From contig CAMWQU010000006.1 in the NCBI GenBank assembly GCA_947176535.1, positions 1 to 64,000 of the forward strand: DNA of 64,000 nucleotides, in the 5' to 3' direction. The position numbers and the translations under genes are program-made. The notes under the pieces were generated by a model, which saw only the letters and a list, made by a program, of their open reading frames with translations, did no database searches and was not told where the DNA came from. Position 1 is the first letter of the stretch; every line of letters begins with the position of its first letter. Below are positions 18,685 through 29,646 of the stretch, piece after piece. The stretch is from an uncultured Prevotellaceae bacterium. GTDB lineage: Bacteria; Bacteroidota; Bacteroidia; Bacteroidales; Bacteroidaceae.

Positions 18685-19638
18685 TTACTTTATCTTCTGT
18701 TCCAGATGAGCAAGCATATCCACCGTCATAGCCTCCAAATCGAAATCGGGCTTCCAATCCCATTCCGTGCGGGCACAAGTGTCATCCATCTTGTCGGGCC
18801 AACTTTCGGCAATAGACTGACGCAGGGGATCCACCTGATACTCCATTTCGAAATCGGGCTTGTGACGCTTGATAGCCTCAAATATCGTCTCAGGAGCAAA
18901 GCTCATGGAAGCCACATTGAAGCCATTGTGGTGCACAAGGCGGTTGCCGTCGGCCTCCATAATCTGAATAGCGGCTTTCAGGGCATCGGGCATGTACATC
19001 ATGTCCATGAGTGTTCCCTGACCGATGGGGCAGATGAATTTCTCACCACGCACAGCCGAATAGTAGATGTCCACGGCATAGTCCGTCGTACCTCCGCCCG
19101 GAAGTGTCAGATAAGAGATGATGCCCGGGAAGCGGACGCTGCGGGTGTCCACCCCGTACTTCAGATGATAGTAGTCGCTCAGCAACTCCGTGGTCACCTT
19201 TGAGATACCGTAAATGGTGCGCGGACGCTGTATCGTGTCCTGCGGAGTCATCTGATGCGGTGTGTCGGCACCGAACGAACCGATGCTGCTGGGCGTAAAC
19301 ACGGCGCAGTTGTGCTCACGTGCCACCTCAAGCACATTCCACAAACCGTCAATACCGATTTTCCAAGCCAGACGCGGACGGCTTTCCGCTACGACGCTGA
19401 GCAAGGCGGCGAGATTGTAGATAGTGTCAATTTCATACTTCGTCACCACGTCGCTGAGACACTGCGCATCGGTAACGTCGGCCACAGCAGCAGGACCGGC
19501 TTCCAGCAGTTCGCCCTTGGGCTCTGCTCCGGGGATGTAACCGGCTACCACATGAGTGTTACCATAAATTTCTCTAAGTCTTCGGGTTAGTTCCGAACCA
19601 ATCTGTCCGGTAGAACCAATAACAAGAATGTTTTTCAT
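18685..19638 (-). CDS. tdh: SDR-type L-threonine 3-dehydrogenase (NAD epimerase family)
   Basis: The 317-residue product is an extended short-chain dehydrogenase. It has the Rossmann motif GSTGQIGSEL (about residue 8), a catalytic serine in FTPSSIGSFG, and the YGISK Tyr-Lys pair (about 144-148). It resembles the GalE-like threonine 3-dehydrogenases, which oxidise L-threonine to 2-amino-3-ketobutyrate. The assignment rests on the SDR sequence and on the neighbour: kbl, the next enzyme of the pathway, is transcribed divergently from the same 170-bp spacer. Residues GGGTTDYAVDIYY and WPDKMDDTCARTEW are typical of this subgroup. A TATTTTTG element lies at 19673-19680. Confidence 0.85.
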   Translation of the reverse strand: MKNILVIGSTGQIGSELTRRLREIYGNTHVVAGYIPGAEPKGELLEAGPAAVADVTDAQCLSDVVTKYEIDTIYNLAALLSVVAESRPRLAWKIGIDGLWNVLEVAREHNCAVFTPSSIGSFGADTPHQMTPQDTIQRPRTIYGISKVTTELLSDYYHLKYGVDTRSVRFPGIISYLTLPGGGTTDYAVDIYYSAVRGEKFICPIGQGTLMDMMYMPDALKAAIQIMEADGNRLVHHNGFNVASMSFAPETIFEAIKRHKPDFEMEYQVDPLRQSIAESWPDKMDDTCARTEWDWKPDFDLEAMTVDMLAHLEQKIK

Positions 19639-19672
19639 TGTATAACGTATTTGTTACTATGTTTTCAATGCA

Positions 19673-19680
19673 CAAAAATA
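19673..19680 (-). promoter_or_regulatory. -7 promoter element (TATTTTTG) of tdh
   Basis: TATTTTTG on the minus strand, 34 bp before the tdh start, in the divergent tdh/kbl spacer. Confidence 0.5.
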
Positions 19681-19758
19681 ATAAATAAATATGAATTACA
19701 GCATACGTAATCGAATTAAAATTTAGGGGTCGTGCAAAGAAATACAAAATTTATTCGT

Positions 19759-19766
19759 ACCTTTAC
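19759..19766 (+). promoter_or_regulatory. -7 promoter element (TACCTTTA) of kbl
   Basis: TACCTTTA, one base off TAnnTTTG, lies 42 bp before the kbl start. Confidence 0.45.
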
Positions 19767-19808
19767 AGCGCAATTCATAATCTATAATTCCTAAATTAAC
19801 CAAGAACT

Positions 19809-20996
<1,188 letters not shown>

Positions 20997-20999
20997 CGC

Positions 21000-21947
<948 letters not shown>

Positions 21948-21950
21948 CAC

Positions 21951-22922
21951 TCACCAGCAGATATCCGTATAGACGGGGACGTGGTCGCTCACGCCCCCGT
22001 TATACGTTGTGCCCAGATAGGTGCGACGGGGGTACCACGTCCCGTCGTTCATCTGCCGCTGCATCCAAGGTCGTGTGTAGAGCATGGCCCCGGAGGCCTT
22101 CTCCCGCAGGGCCGGGCTCACAAAGATGTGGTCTATCCAGCTCCAGTTTCCCCGAAAGCGATACGTCCCTTCCGTGGGGCATCTCTTATCCGGAGTCAGG
22201 GGAACGAGCCGGCCGAACGCGGCGAACGCCCGCAGCGACCTGTCGCGCAACGTGGCATTGAAGTCACCCATCACCAGCAGGCGACAGTGCGGCACCTCCG
22301 CAAGGAGCGAATCCGTAAGTGCCGCGAGGGTCTCCACGGCAAGGCGGCGGTTCCGCTGCCCCTCCCGTCCGCCCAAGCGGCTGGGCAGATGGCAGACCAC
22401 GACGTGGAGCGTGTCGCCGCCGGGCACCTGTCCCCAGACATGCAGCACGTCGCGTGTGGGCCGCAGCCCGTACTGTTCCGAGGGCACACGCCTTGCCTCC
22501 CGGCCCAACAGCCGGAACAGCAGAGGCTGATACAGCAATGCCACATCCATGCCGCGAGGGTCGGGGCTATCCGTCATCACATACTGATATCCGAGTGCCC
22601 GCAGCGGGCCACGCTCCGACAAGGCTATCATCACACTGTCATCCTCCACCTCCTCAAGGGCCACCAACGCAGGCGGTACGTCGCCGCCGATGTCCATAAT
22701 CGCCCGGCTGACATCCTCCACCTTTCGCCAAAAGCGGCCCCATGTCCACTGCCGCTCACTTTCGGGCAAGTATTCTTCGTCCTGCTTCAGCGAGTCGTCC
22801 GTGCAGTAAAACATATTTTCGATGTTCCACGTCACGGCCCGGAAGCGCGGCTGCGCCGTCATACGCGACGGAAAGGCCACCTCCACGAGGAAGATACAGA
22901 GCAGGAAAAGTAGGGTCTTCAT
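21951..22922 (-). CDS. Secreted endonuclease/exonuclease/phosphatase-fold protein
   Basis: The product has a signal peptide (MKTLLFLLCIFLVEVAFPS) and the EEP fold. AVTWNIENMF carries the N-terminal Asn, LVALEEVED the metal-binding Glu, and VVVCHLPSR the catalytic His. MGDFNATLRDRS holds Asp-Asn and GVSDHVPVY the C-terminal Asp-His pair. All active-site residues look intact, so it should cleave phosphodiesters (DNA, RNA or a phospho-lipid) in the periplasm or outside. I choose the ATG at 22922; the ATG at 22931 gives MKAMKTLL but would lie at the probable transcription start set by TACTTTTG at 22937-22944. It faces the aldo-keto reductase tail with 3 bp between the stop codons. Confidence 0.83.
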   Translation of the reverse strand: MKTLLFLLCIFLVEVAFPSRMTAQPRFRAVTWNIENMFYCTDDSLKQDEEYLPESERQWTWGRFWRKVEDVSRAIMDIGGDVPPALVALEEVEDDSVMIALSERGPLRALGYQYVMTDSPDPRGMDVALLYQPLLFRLLGREARRVPSEQYGLRPTRDVLHVWGQVPGGDTLHVVVCHLPSRLGGREGQRNRRLAVETLAALTDSLLAEVPHCRLLVMGDFNATLRDRSLRAFAAFGRLVPLTPDKRCPTEGTYRFRGNWSWIDHIFVSPALREKASGAMLYTRPWMQRQMNDGTWYPRRTYLGTTYNGGVSDHVPVYTDICW

Positions 22923-22936
22923 CGCTTTCATACCGG

Positions 22937-22944
22937 CAAAAGTA
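22937..22944 (-). promoter_or_regulatory. -7 promoter element (TACTTTTG) of the EEP-fold gene
   Basis: TACTTTTG on the minus strand, 14 bp before the chosen start. The leader would be very short. Confidence 0.5.
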
Positions 22945-23031
22945 CACAAAAACAGGCACATTTCACGACAACCCGACGGGAAATAAATGCCACGGACGGA
23001 GACGTTTTTGCAGCCGTCCCGACACATTCTC

Positions 23032-23115
23032 CGTTCATCGTCGATGAACGGACATTCATCGACGACGGATACACGTTCATCGTCGGCGGACGGCCGTTCA
23101 CCGACGATGAATACA
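23032..23115. repeat. Family B palindromic array, copy 2 (four 21-bp modules)
   Basis: Four 21-bp modules run from 23032, 23053, 23074 and 23095. The first is a near-perfect palindrome (CGTTCATCG, T, CGATGAACG) and the others are variants with GTCG or GACG in the centre and alternating orientation. They fill the middle of the 312-bp divergent spacer between the EEP-fold gene and the GH31 gene. The same module length and core occur at 12723-12806. The remainder of the spacer holds only the two promoters. Confidence 0.82.
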
Positions 23116-23155
23116 GAATAGCGAAAAATGTAGTGGAAAATGTTGGGTATAAAGT

Positions 23156-23186
23156 TTGGCTTTTCAGGCCTTAAATCGTATCTTTG
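23156..23186 (+). promoter_or_regulatory. Promoter of the GH31 gene
   Basis: TTG (23156-23158), 20 bp, then TATCTTTG (23179-23186), 48 bp before the start. Confidence 0.75.
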
Positions 23187-23234
23187 TGTCGTGTGACACG
23201 AAGTTACGGAACACTCAATCTAACCAATCATACC

Positions 23235-26200
23235 ATGAAAAGAACCATTTTTTCTTTTGTAGCCCTGTTGCTGACCCTTGGCACACGGGCCGACTCCGTA
23301 AAGGAAGTGAGAAGACTCAACCGACAGGCGGTGGAGGTGATTGCCCCCGACGGGCACATCCTGACCCTCGACTTCTACGGACCGAACATCGTCCGGCTGT
23401 TCCGCGACGACAAGGGAGGCATCCTTCGCAATCCGGCCGCCGTGCCGCCCGCCGACATACTGGTGGAGAACGCCCGGAAGGGGGCCTGCGTGAAGATAAC
23501 GGAGAAGGACGGAAAGGCCCTCATCGGCGCGGCCGACGGGCTCATCGTGGAGATAGACAAAGCCACCGGCCTGCTGTGCCTCATCGGCAAGGACGGACGA
23601 CGTATTGTCGAGCAGACGGCCCCCGTGACCTTTGCCAAAGGTGGCTACGATGTGCAACTGGGAATAACGGAGAGCGGCATCCTGACCGCTCCGGGCAGTG
23701 CTCCGCAGCAGGAATACTTCTACGGAGGCGGCGTGCAGAACGGACGCTTCTCGCACCGGGGCCAGCGCATCAGCATCGTGAACACCAACTCGTGGACCGA
23801 CGGCGGCGTGTGCTCTCCTGCCCCGTTCTACTGGTCTACGGCGGGCTACGGCGTATTGTGCCACACGTTCCGGCCGGGCTTCTACGATTTCGGCAACAGG
23901 GTAGAGGGCAAAGTGACTCTGCACCACGACAGCGACTATCTCGATATGTTCCTCTGGACGGGCAACAGCCCCGTGGAACTGCTCGACGGATATTATCAAC
24001 TGACGGGCTATCCCGTGTTGCTACCTAAGTTCGCCTTCTACGAGGGCCACCTGAATGCCTACAACCGCGACTACTGGAAAGAGACCGACGACACCCGGCG
24101 CGGCATCCTCTTCGAGGACGAAAAATACTACACCGAAAGCCAGAAACCCGTCGAGGGCGGCATACGCGAGAGCCTCAACGGCGAGGTGGGGGCCTATCAG
24201 TTCTCCGGACGGGCCGTCATCGACCGCTACAATGCCGCCGACATGCCGCTAGGATGGGTGCTACCCAACGACGGCTACGGCGCAGGCTACGGACAGACGG
24301 AAACGCTGGACGGCAACATTCAGAATCTGAAAGCATTCGGCGACTACGCTCGCAAGAACGGTGTGGAAATCGGTTTGTGGACACAGTCTAACCTCCACCC
24401 CATCGACTCCATCCCCGCTCTCCTGCAACGCGACATCGTGAAGGAGGTGCGCGACGCCGGCGTGCGCGTCTTGAAGACCGACGTGGCCTGGGTGGGTGCC
24501 GGCTACTCGTTCGGCCTGAACGGCATTACCGACGTGGCACAAATCATGCCTTACTACGGCAATCAGGCCCGCCCGTTCATCATCTCGCTCGACGGCTGGG
24601 CCGGCACGCAACGTTACGCCGGAATATGGTCGGGCGACCAGACGGGCGGCAACTGGGAGTACATCCGTTTCCACATCCCGACCTACATCGGTGCGGGACT
24701 GGCCGGCATGTCGAACATCACGAGCGACATAGACGGCATCTTCGGCGGGCGCAACATGGCCGTGAATATCCGCGATTTCCAGTGGAAGACCTTCACGCCT
24801 ATGCAGCTCAACATGGACGGATGGGGCTCGAATCCGAAATACCCGCAGGCGCTGGGCGAACCCGCCACAAGCATCAACCGCTCTTACCTAAAATGGAAAT
24901 CCATGCTGCTACCCTACACGTACACGTATGCCCGGGAGGCCGTCACGGGCAAGCCGCTCATGCGCGCCATGTTCCTCGATGCGCCCAATGCCTACACACT
25001 GGGACAACGCACACAATATCAATTCCTCTACGGGCCTGACTTCCTCGTTGCGCCCATCTATCAGGAGACGAAAGCGGACAAGGAGGGCAACGACATCCGC
25101 CACGGCATCTATCTGCCGGAAGGCACATGGTACGACTACTTCACGGGAAAGGCCTACGCGGGCAACTGCGTGCTAAACTCGTTCGACGCGCCCATCCATA
25201 AGCTGCCGGTATTCGTGCAGCAGGGAGCCATCGTCCCGATGAACAATCCCAACAACAATCCGTCGCAGATTGACGCTTCCCTGCGCATCATAGAGGTATA
25301 TCCGTCCGCACAGCAAAGCGACATGGTCGTCTATGACGACGACGGCACGACGGACGCTTACCTCGCAGGGGCCGCCTTGACCTACAAGGTGGAACAGGTG
25401 CTGAAGAAAGGAGTGGCCACCGTCACAATTCACCCGGCAGAGGGGAAAGGCTACGCGGGCATGACGAAGACCAAGAAGACACGCCTCATCATCAATCTAG
25501 CCAGACAGCCCAAGAAAGTAACGACAAAGGTGAACGGCAAGACGGTAAAGTGCACGTGGCAGTTCGGACAGGATGACCTGATGGCGAATATCGGCATACA
25601 GCGTCCGGAACAGCTCCTCGTAGAGATTCCCGAGACCGGAATTTATGATAAGGTGGAAGTCATGGTGGCCGGGGCCGAGACCGTGACGGCCGACAAGGTG
25701 GCGGAGAACCTGAGACTGGCGGTTCCCGCCGGCGCAGAGGGAGCCGCTACGGCCTACACGCTCACCCCGAAGTGGCAGCCCGTAGCCGGGGCCGAATATT
25801 ATGAAATAGAGTTCGAGGGTATGCGCTATACCAACATCCGCGACACGGAATATACATTCGACCTGCTGCAACCCGAAACGGCCTATGTGTTCCGTATGCG
25901 CGCTGTCGGCCGGGAAGGTGTAAGCGACTGGAGCGTTCTGCCACTCCGCACCGAGGCCAACCCGCTGGAGTTTGCCATGACCGGACTGACGGCCACCTGT
26001 TCCGCTCCGGAGCAACCGGGCTGCGGCATCCGCAGACTCTTCGACCTCGACGAGCGCGGCGAGATATGGCACACCAAGTGGGACAAGACGAACGTCGTGC
26101 CGTTTACCATCGACATCGACATGCACGCCATCACGCTGCTCGACCGCATCCAGTACGTTCCGCGTGACAATGCGGGCAACGGCACACTGCTTGCCGGTAC

Positions 26201-26993
26201 CGTCAGCTTCAGCAGTGACGGACGCACATGGAGCAAACCCGAGGCCTTCAAGTGGCAGCAGAACAACCAGCCGAAGACCATCGACCTTAACTCACTGACC
26301 AACGAGGTGCGCTACATCCGCATAGAGGTGGAGAAAGCGGTGGGAGGCTTCGGTTCTGGTTCCGAACTGTACGTATTCCGCCGTCCCGATGCCAAAGTGC
26401 GCATCCCCGGCGACATCAATCAAGATGGAAAGATTGACGAGAACGACCTCACCTCGTACCTCAACTATACGGGTCTGCGGCATGGCGACAGCGACTTCGA
26501 CGGCTATGTGTCGGTGGGCGATGTCAATCAGAACGGCCTCATCGACGCTCAGGACATCTCGAACGTTGCCACCAATCTCGATGAGGGAGCCGGACGGGCC
26601 GGAAACGCGCTGACGGGAAGCATATCGTTCAAGACCGATGCACGGAAGTACAAGGCCGGGGATGAGGTAGTCGTTACAGTCATGGGCCACAACCTGCAGG
26701 CCGTTAATGCGCTGAACCTCGTACTGCCGTACAACCAGCAACAGGTGCAGTTCGTGGGCATAGAGCCTCTGGCCGTGAAACAGATGCAGAACATGACCAA
26801 CGACCGCCTGCACTCCAACGGCGACCGCGTGCTCTATCCCACTTTCGTGAACATCGGGCGTCAGGCAGAATTGCAGGGCGAGGAGGTGGAACTCTTCCGC
26901 CTGCGCTTCCGCGCACAATCTCCTCTGCCCGCCGTCAAATGGCCGGTCTGCGGTATGCTTGTGGATCGCGAACTGCACGCCATAGAGTTCTGA
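23235..26993 (+). CDS. Secreted GH31 alpha-glycosidase with FN3, F5/8-type C, dockerin-like and cohesin-like modules
   Basis: The start at 23235 gives a signal peptide (MKRTIFSFVALLLTLGTRA) and 1252 residues. A GH31 N-terminal sandwich is followed by the catalytic barrel, with the nucleophile in LKTDVAWVGAGYSFG (D416) and the acid/base in WSGDQTGGNWEY (D468). Next come the GH31 distal domains, a fibronectin type III domain (about 846-905) and a discoidin-like CBM32 (about 922-1049). A dockerin-type calcium-binding repeat pair follows (about 1058-1119: DINQDGKIDENDL and DVNQNGLIDAQDI), then a cohesin-like sandwich (about 1128-1239). Retaining alpha-glucosidase, alpha-xylosidase or related activity is expected; specificity cannot be read. 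There are no susC/susD genes nearby. It may instead anchor or oligomerise through its own dockerin and cohesin. Confidence 0.9.
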   Translation: MKRTIFSFVALLLTLGTRADSVKEVRRLNRQAVEVIAPDGHILTLDFYGPNIVRLFRDDKGGILRNPAAVPPADILVENARKGACVKITEKDGKALIGAADGLIVEIDKATGLLCLIGKDGRRIVEQTAPVTFAKGGYDVQLGITESGILTAPGSAPQQEYFYGGGVQNGRFSHRGQRISIVNTNSWTDGGVCSPAPFYWSTAGYGVLCHTFRPGFYDFGNRVEGKVTLHHDSDYLDMFLWTGNSPVELLDGYYQLTGYPVLLPKFAFYEGHLNAYNRDYWKETDDTRRGILFEDEKYYTESQKPVEGGIRESLNGEVGAYQFSGRAVIDRYNAADMPLGWVLPNDGYGAGYGQTETLDGNIQNLKAFGDYARKNGVEIGLWTQSNLHPIDSIPALLQRDIVKEVRDAGVRVLKTDVAWVGAGYSFGLNGITDVAQIMPYYGNQARPFIISLDGWAGTQRYAGIWSGDQTGGNWEYIRFHIPTYIGAGLAGMSNITSDIDGIFGGRNMAVNIRDFQWKTFTPMQLNMDGWGSNPKYPQALGEPATSINRSYLKWKSMLLPYTYTYAREAVTGKPLMRAMFLDAPNAYTLGQRTQYQFLYGPDFLVAPIYQETKADKEGNDIRHGIYLPEGTWYDYFTGKAYAGNCVLNSFDAPIHKLPVFVQQGAIVPMNNPNNNPSQIDASLRIIEVYPSAQQSDMVVYDDDGTTDAYLAGAALTYKVEQVLKKGVATVTIHPAEGKGYAGMTKTKKTRLIINLARQPKKVTTKVNGKTVKCTWQFGQDDLMANIGIQRPEQLLVEIPETGIYDKVEVMVAGAETVTADKVAENLRLAVPAGAEGAATAYTLTPKWQPVAGAEYYEIEFEGMRYTNIRDTEYTFDLLQPETAYVFRMRAVGREGVSDWSVLPLRTEANPLEFAMTGLTATCSAPEQPGCGIRRLFDLDERGEIWHTKWDKTNVVPFTIDIDMHAITLLDRIQYVPRDNAGNGTLLAGTVSFSSDGRTWSKPEAFKWQQNNQPKTIDLNSLTNEVRYIRIEVEKAVGGFGSGSELYVFRRPDAKVRIPGDINQDGKIDENDLTSYLNYTGLRHGDSDFDGYVSVGDVNQNGLIDAQDISNVATNLDEGAGRAGNALTGSISFKTDARKYKAGDEVVVTVMGHNLQAVNALNLVLPYNQQQVQFVGIEPLAVKQMQNMTNDRLHSNGDRVLYPTFVNIGRQAELQGEEVELFRLRFRAQSPLPAVKWPVCGMLVDRELHAIEF

Positions 26994-27052
26994 GCTAGAG
27001 AATAGAATGACAGCTTTATAAAAGACAAACACTGATAACATTGCAAGAAAGA

Positions 27053-28012
27053 ATGAATCTCGTCATTCTGGATGGCTATACAGTCATCGGAACAGACCTT
27101 ACCTGGCAGCTCCTCCGCGAGTTGCCGGGTATGGCAATTTCCACCTACGACCGCACCGGAGCGGAGGATGTTGTAACCCGTTGTCGCGAGGCGGATGCCG
27201 TGCTGACAAACAAAGTAGCGATAACGGAGGACGTGCTCCGGCAACTGCCACGGCTGCGGTACATCGGGGTACTGGCCACGGGGTACAACGTGGTGAACAT
27301 TCCGGCAGCGCGCCGACGGAACATCACCGTCACCAACATTCCGGCTTACAGCACCGCGTCCGTGGCGCAGTCGGTATTTGCTCATCTGCTGCATGTCACC
27401 AATTCCGTGGCCCACTATGTCGAAGAGAACCGGCGCGGACGATGGACGGAAAGTCCTGATTTCATGTGGGCGGACACGCATTTGTTCGAGTTGGCAGACA
27501 AGACACTGGCCATCCGCGGCATGGGGAACATCGGCACTCAGGTGGCTCGCATAGCCCTTGCTTTCGGCATGCGCGTGGTGGCTGTCAGTCATCGTCCGGC
27601 CGACGAACTGCCGGAGGGCGTAGAGAAAGTGGATTGGGAAGATGCGCTTTCGCAGGCCGACGTGCTCAGTCTGCACTGTCCGCTCACGGACGAAACGCGC
27701 GAAATAATAAATCACGAGACGTTGGCACGCATGAAGTCTACGGCCATCATCATAAACACCGGACGCGGCCCGCTTATCCATGAAGGCGACGTGGCGCAGG
27801 CTCTCCGGGAAAACCGGATAGCGGCTTATTGTGCCGACGTGCTGACAACGGAGCCTGCCCTGCCGGACAATCCCCTGCTGACCGCTCCCCGTTGCTATCT
27901 GACTCCTCACATCGCGTGGGCCACACAGGAAGCACGTCTGCGCCTCATCCGCACGGCAACGGAGAACCTACGGGCTTACCTCAACGGTCAGCCGGTGAAT
28001 GTGGTAAGCTAA
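27053..28012 (+). CDS. D-2-hydroxyacid dehydrogenase (glycerate/hydroxypyruvate type)
   Basis: The 319-residue product is an NAD-dependent D-2-hydroxyacid dehydrogenase, probably glycerate dehydrogenase (hydroxypyruvate reductase). It has NIPAYSTASVAQSVFAHLL near residue 95-115 and the Rossmann loop GMGNIG (about 153). The catalytic Arg lies in NTGRGPLIHE, the Glu in ADVLTTEPALPDN, and the His in LTPHIAWAT. I start at the ATG at 27053, which has the purine-rich GCAAGAAAG just before it, rather than at the TTG four codons upstream. It lies 59 bp after the GH31 gene with no obvious promoter or terminator between, so it may be expressed from read-through. Confidence 0.88.
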   Translation: MNLVILDGYTVIGTDLTWQLLRELPGMAISTYDRTGAEDVVTRCREADAVLTNKVAITEDVLRQLPRLRYIGVLATGYNVVNIPAARRRNITVTNIPAYSTASVAQSVFAHLLHVTNSVAHYVEENRRGRWTESPDFMWADTHLFELADKTLAIRGMGNIGTQVARIALAFGMRVVAVSHRPADELPEGVEKVDWEDALSQADVLSLHCPLTDETREIINHETLARMKSTAIIINTGRGPLIHEGDVAQALRENRIAAYCADVLTTEPALPDNPLLTAPRCYLTPHIAWATQEARLRLIRTATENLRAYLNGQPVNVVS

Positions 28013-28025
28013 AAGGTGAATACGC

Positions 28026-29549
28026 TTATCGCTCTGATTTATCGTAGTCTTCGGATAAATCGTTTGCTCCTTTCTTTCCTCCTATCTTATGCCGGAGTTT
28101 CTCCAACACAGGAAGCTCCGGCGTTATGCGTTTCCATGAGAACCAAATGGAAAGCAACAAGCAGGACAGACAAACGACATAGCGCAACAGAGAAGTACCG
28201 AACAGACAGGCCAGAACAGACACTGTCAGCAATGCGGCTTGGGGAAAGATGAGCGTAAGGGTGCGGAGACGCAGACGGACACGATAGCGGATGCCGTAGG
28301 ATATGCCTATCAGCAACAAATCGAACAGGGCCGAGGCCGACAGGGCCAGGCCGGTTCCCGTAAGTCCCATTCTCGAATACCCCAGCATCATGAGCCAGAC
28401 AAAGACGACATTATAAATGGTCTCCACAAGCAGGAAAGTAAGCGAGTCGCCTTTGGCCAGGGCGGTATAGGCCATCGGCGTGGTGACGACCTTGAAGAAC
28501 ATATAGAAGACGGCACAGACCGCCATCGGAACGACGGGCAGGAACTGGCCGGAATAGAGCAAACTTACCACCCACGGCATGAAAAGAATGAAGATGATAA
28601 GGAAAGGAGCCATGAGGGAGACACAGACGTCAATCTGCTGATTGATGGCATGATTGAGCCGCTGCGTGTCGTGATTGATACTGGAAAGACGGGGAAAGAA
28701 ATCGGCATCCATCGCCTTGAAAATCATACCGGCATAGGTGACCATCAGGCCATAACCCACACTGTAAAGACCGATAATGCGGTCGTCACCAAGGAACTTA
28801 AATACTTCTCCCGTGGCCATGGCCGCCACAACGCCGGCCAAGACATACGGAATGCCCATGCGGATGAGCGGCCATCCTTCGCAGACAATACGAAATGACA
28901 AGAGGTGAACCCGAAAGGGATAGATGCGCGTGGAGAAGTAAAGATGAAGCAATGCCGTGGCCCATCCGCACAAGACCAAAGAAAGGACGATGCCACGCAT
29001 ACCCAACAGGAAATAGAGGGGAATGGTGAATAGGAAAGTGGACAGTGCGCTGAGCACCTCAATAAGGGCTACCGTCCGCAAGCGACGAAGACCTTTCAAC
29101 AGCGCGCACTCCACAGCCTCCACCGATAGGGAAGCCACAAAGAGAGACAGGAGCATAATCTCCAGCCGATGCGGTTCGTCGGGAATGTAATAATCATTGA
29201 GCATGGAGGCAAGAAAGAAGCACAACAGGGCACCTAATAAAGCCGACCAAAGTCCCCACGTGCGGATGACGCGGACGAAATGATTCATCTGTTCCTCCGT
29301 GCCCTCTTCATAAATCTCCGAGATACGTTGTACGGAATAGAACGAGAGACCAAAGTTAGTCCACGCATAAAGCACATCCGAGATGTTTATAAAACGCTTG
29401 TTTAATCCCATCCCGGCCTCACCGAGCAAACGCGCCGTGAGTTTGTTGCGTATCAGGGTTACACAGATTTTCAATCCCTGTACACCGCCAAACACTCCCG
29501 TGTACTTCAGCACATGACGATAACTGTCATTCGGTTCTCTTCTTTCCAT
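28026..29549 (-). CDS. Wzx-like oligosaccharide flippase
   Basis: The 507-residue integral membrane protein of the MATE/MOP exporter superfamily has about 12-14 hydrophobic helices. It starts with the family N-terminus (HVLKYTGVFGGVQGLKICVT), and the first loop has RNKLTARLLGEAGMGL. Such flippases move lipid-linked oligosaccharide units across the inner membrane for O-antigen or capsule assembly. The glycan genes at 33.6-39.8 kb are likely users of it, though none is adjacent. It converges on the dehydrogenase gene with a 13-bp gap and no visible terminator. Confidence 0.85.
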   Translation of the reverse strand: MERREPNDSYRHVLKYTGVFGGVQGLKICVTLIRNKLTARLLGEAGMGLNKRFINISDVLYAWTNFGLSFYSVQRISEIYEEGTEEQMNHFVRVIRTWGLWSALLGALLCFFLASMLNDYYIPDEPHRLEIMLLSLFVASLSVEAVECALLKGLRRLRTVALIEVLSALSTFLFTIPLYFLLGMRGIVLSLVLCGWATALLHLYFSTRIYPFRVHLLSFRIVCEGWPLIRMGIPYVLAGVVAAMATGEVFKFLGDDRIIGLYSVGYGLMVTYAGMIFKAMDADFFPRLSSINHDTQRLNHAINQQIDVCVSLMAPFLIIFILFMPWVVSLLYSGQFLPVVPMAVCAVFYMFFKVVTTPMAYTALAKGDSLTFLLVETIYNVVFVWLMMLGYSRMGLTGTGLALSASALFDLLLIGISYGIRYRVRLRLRTLTLIFPQAALLTVSVLACLFGTSLLRYVVCLSCLLLSIWFSWKRITPELPVLEKLRHKIGGKKGANDLSEDYDKSER

Positions 29550-29568
29550 CTCCTTGCAGATTTCGCGG

Positions 29569-29576
29569 CAAAGGTA
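29569..29576 (-). promoter_or_regulatory. -7 promoter element (TACCTTTG) of the flippase gene
   Basis: TACCTTTG on the minus strand, 19 bp before the flippase start. It lies back to back with the plus-strand promoter at 29585-29616. Confidence 0.6.
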
Positions 29577-29584
29577 AGAAATAA

Positions 29585-29616
29585 TTGTGATATTATAAAT
29601 TTAATTGCTATCTTTG
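29585..29616 (+). promoter_or_regulatory. Promoter of the GH128-like gene
   Basis: TTG (29585-29587), 21 bp, then TATCTTTG (29609-29616), 30 bp before the start at 29647. Confidence 0.7.
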
Positions 29617-29646
29617 TCCGTTGCAAACCACATTAAAAACAGGAAT

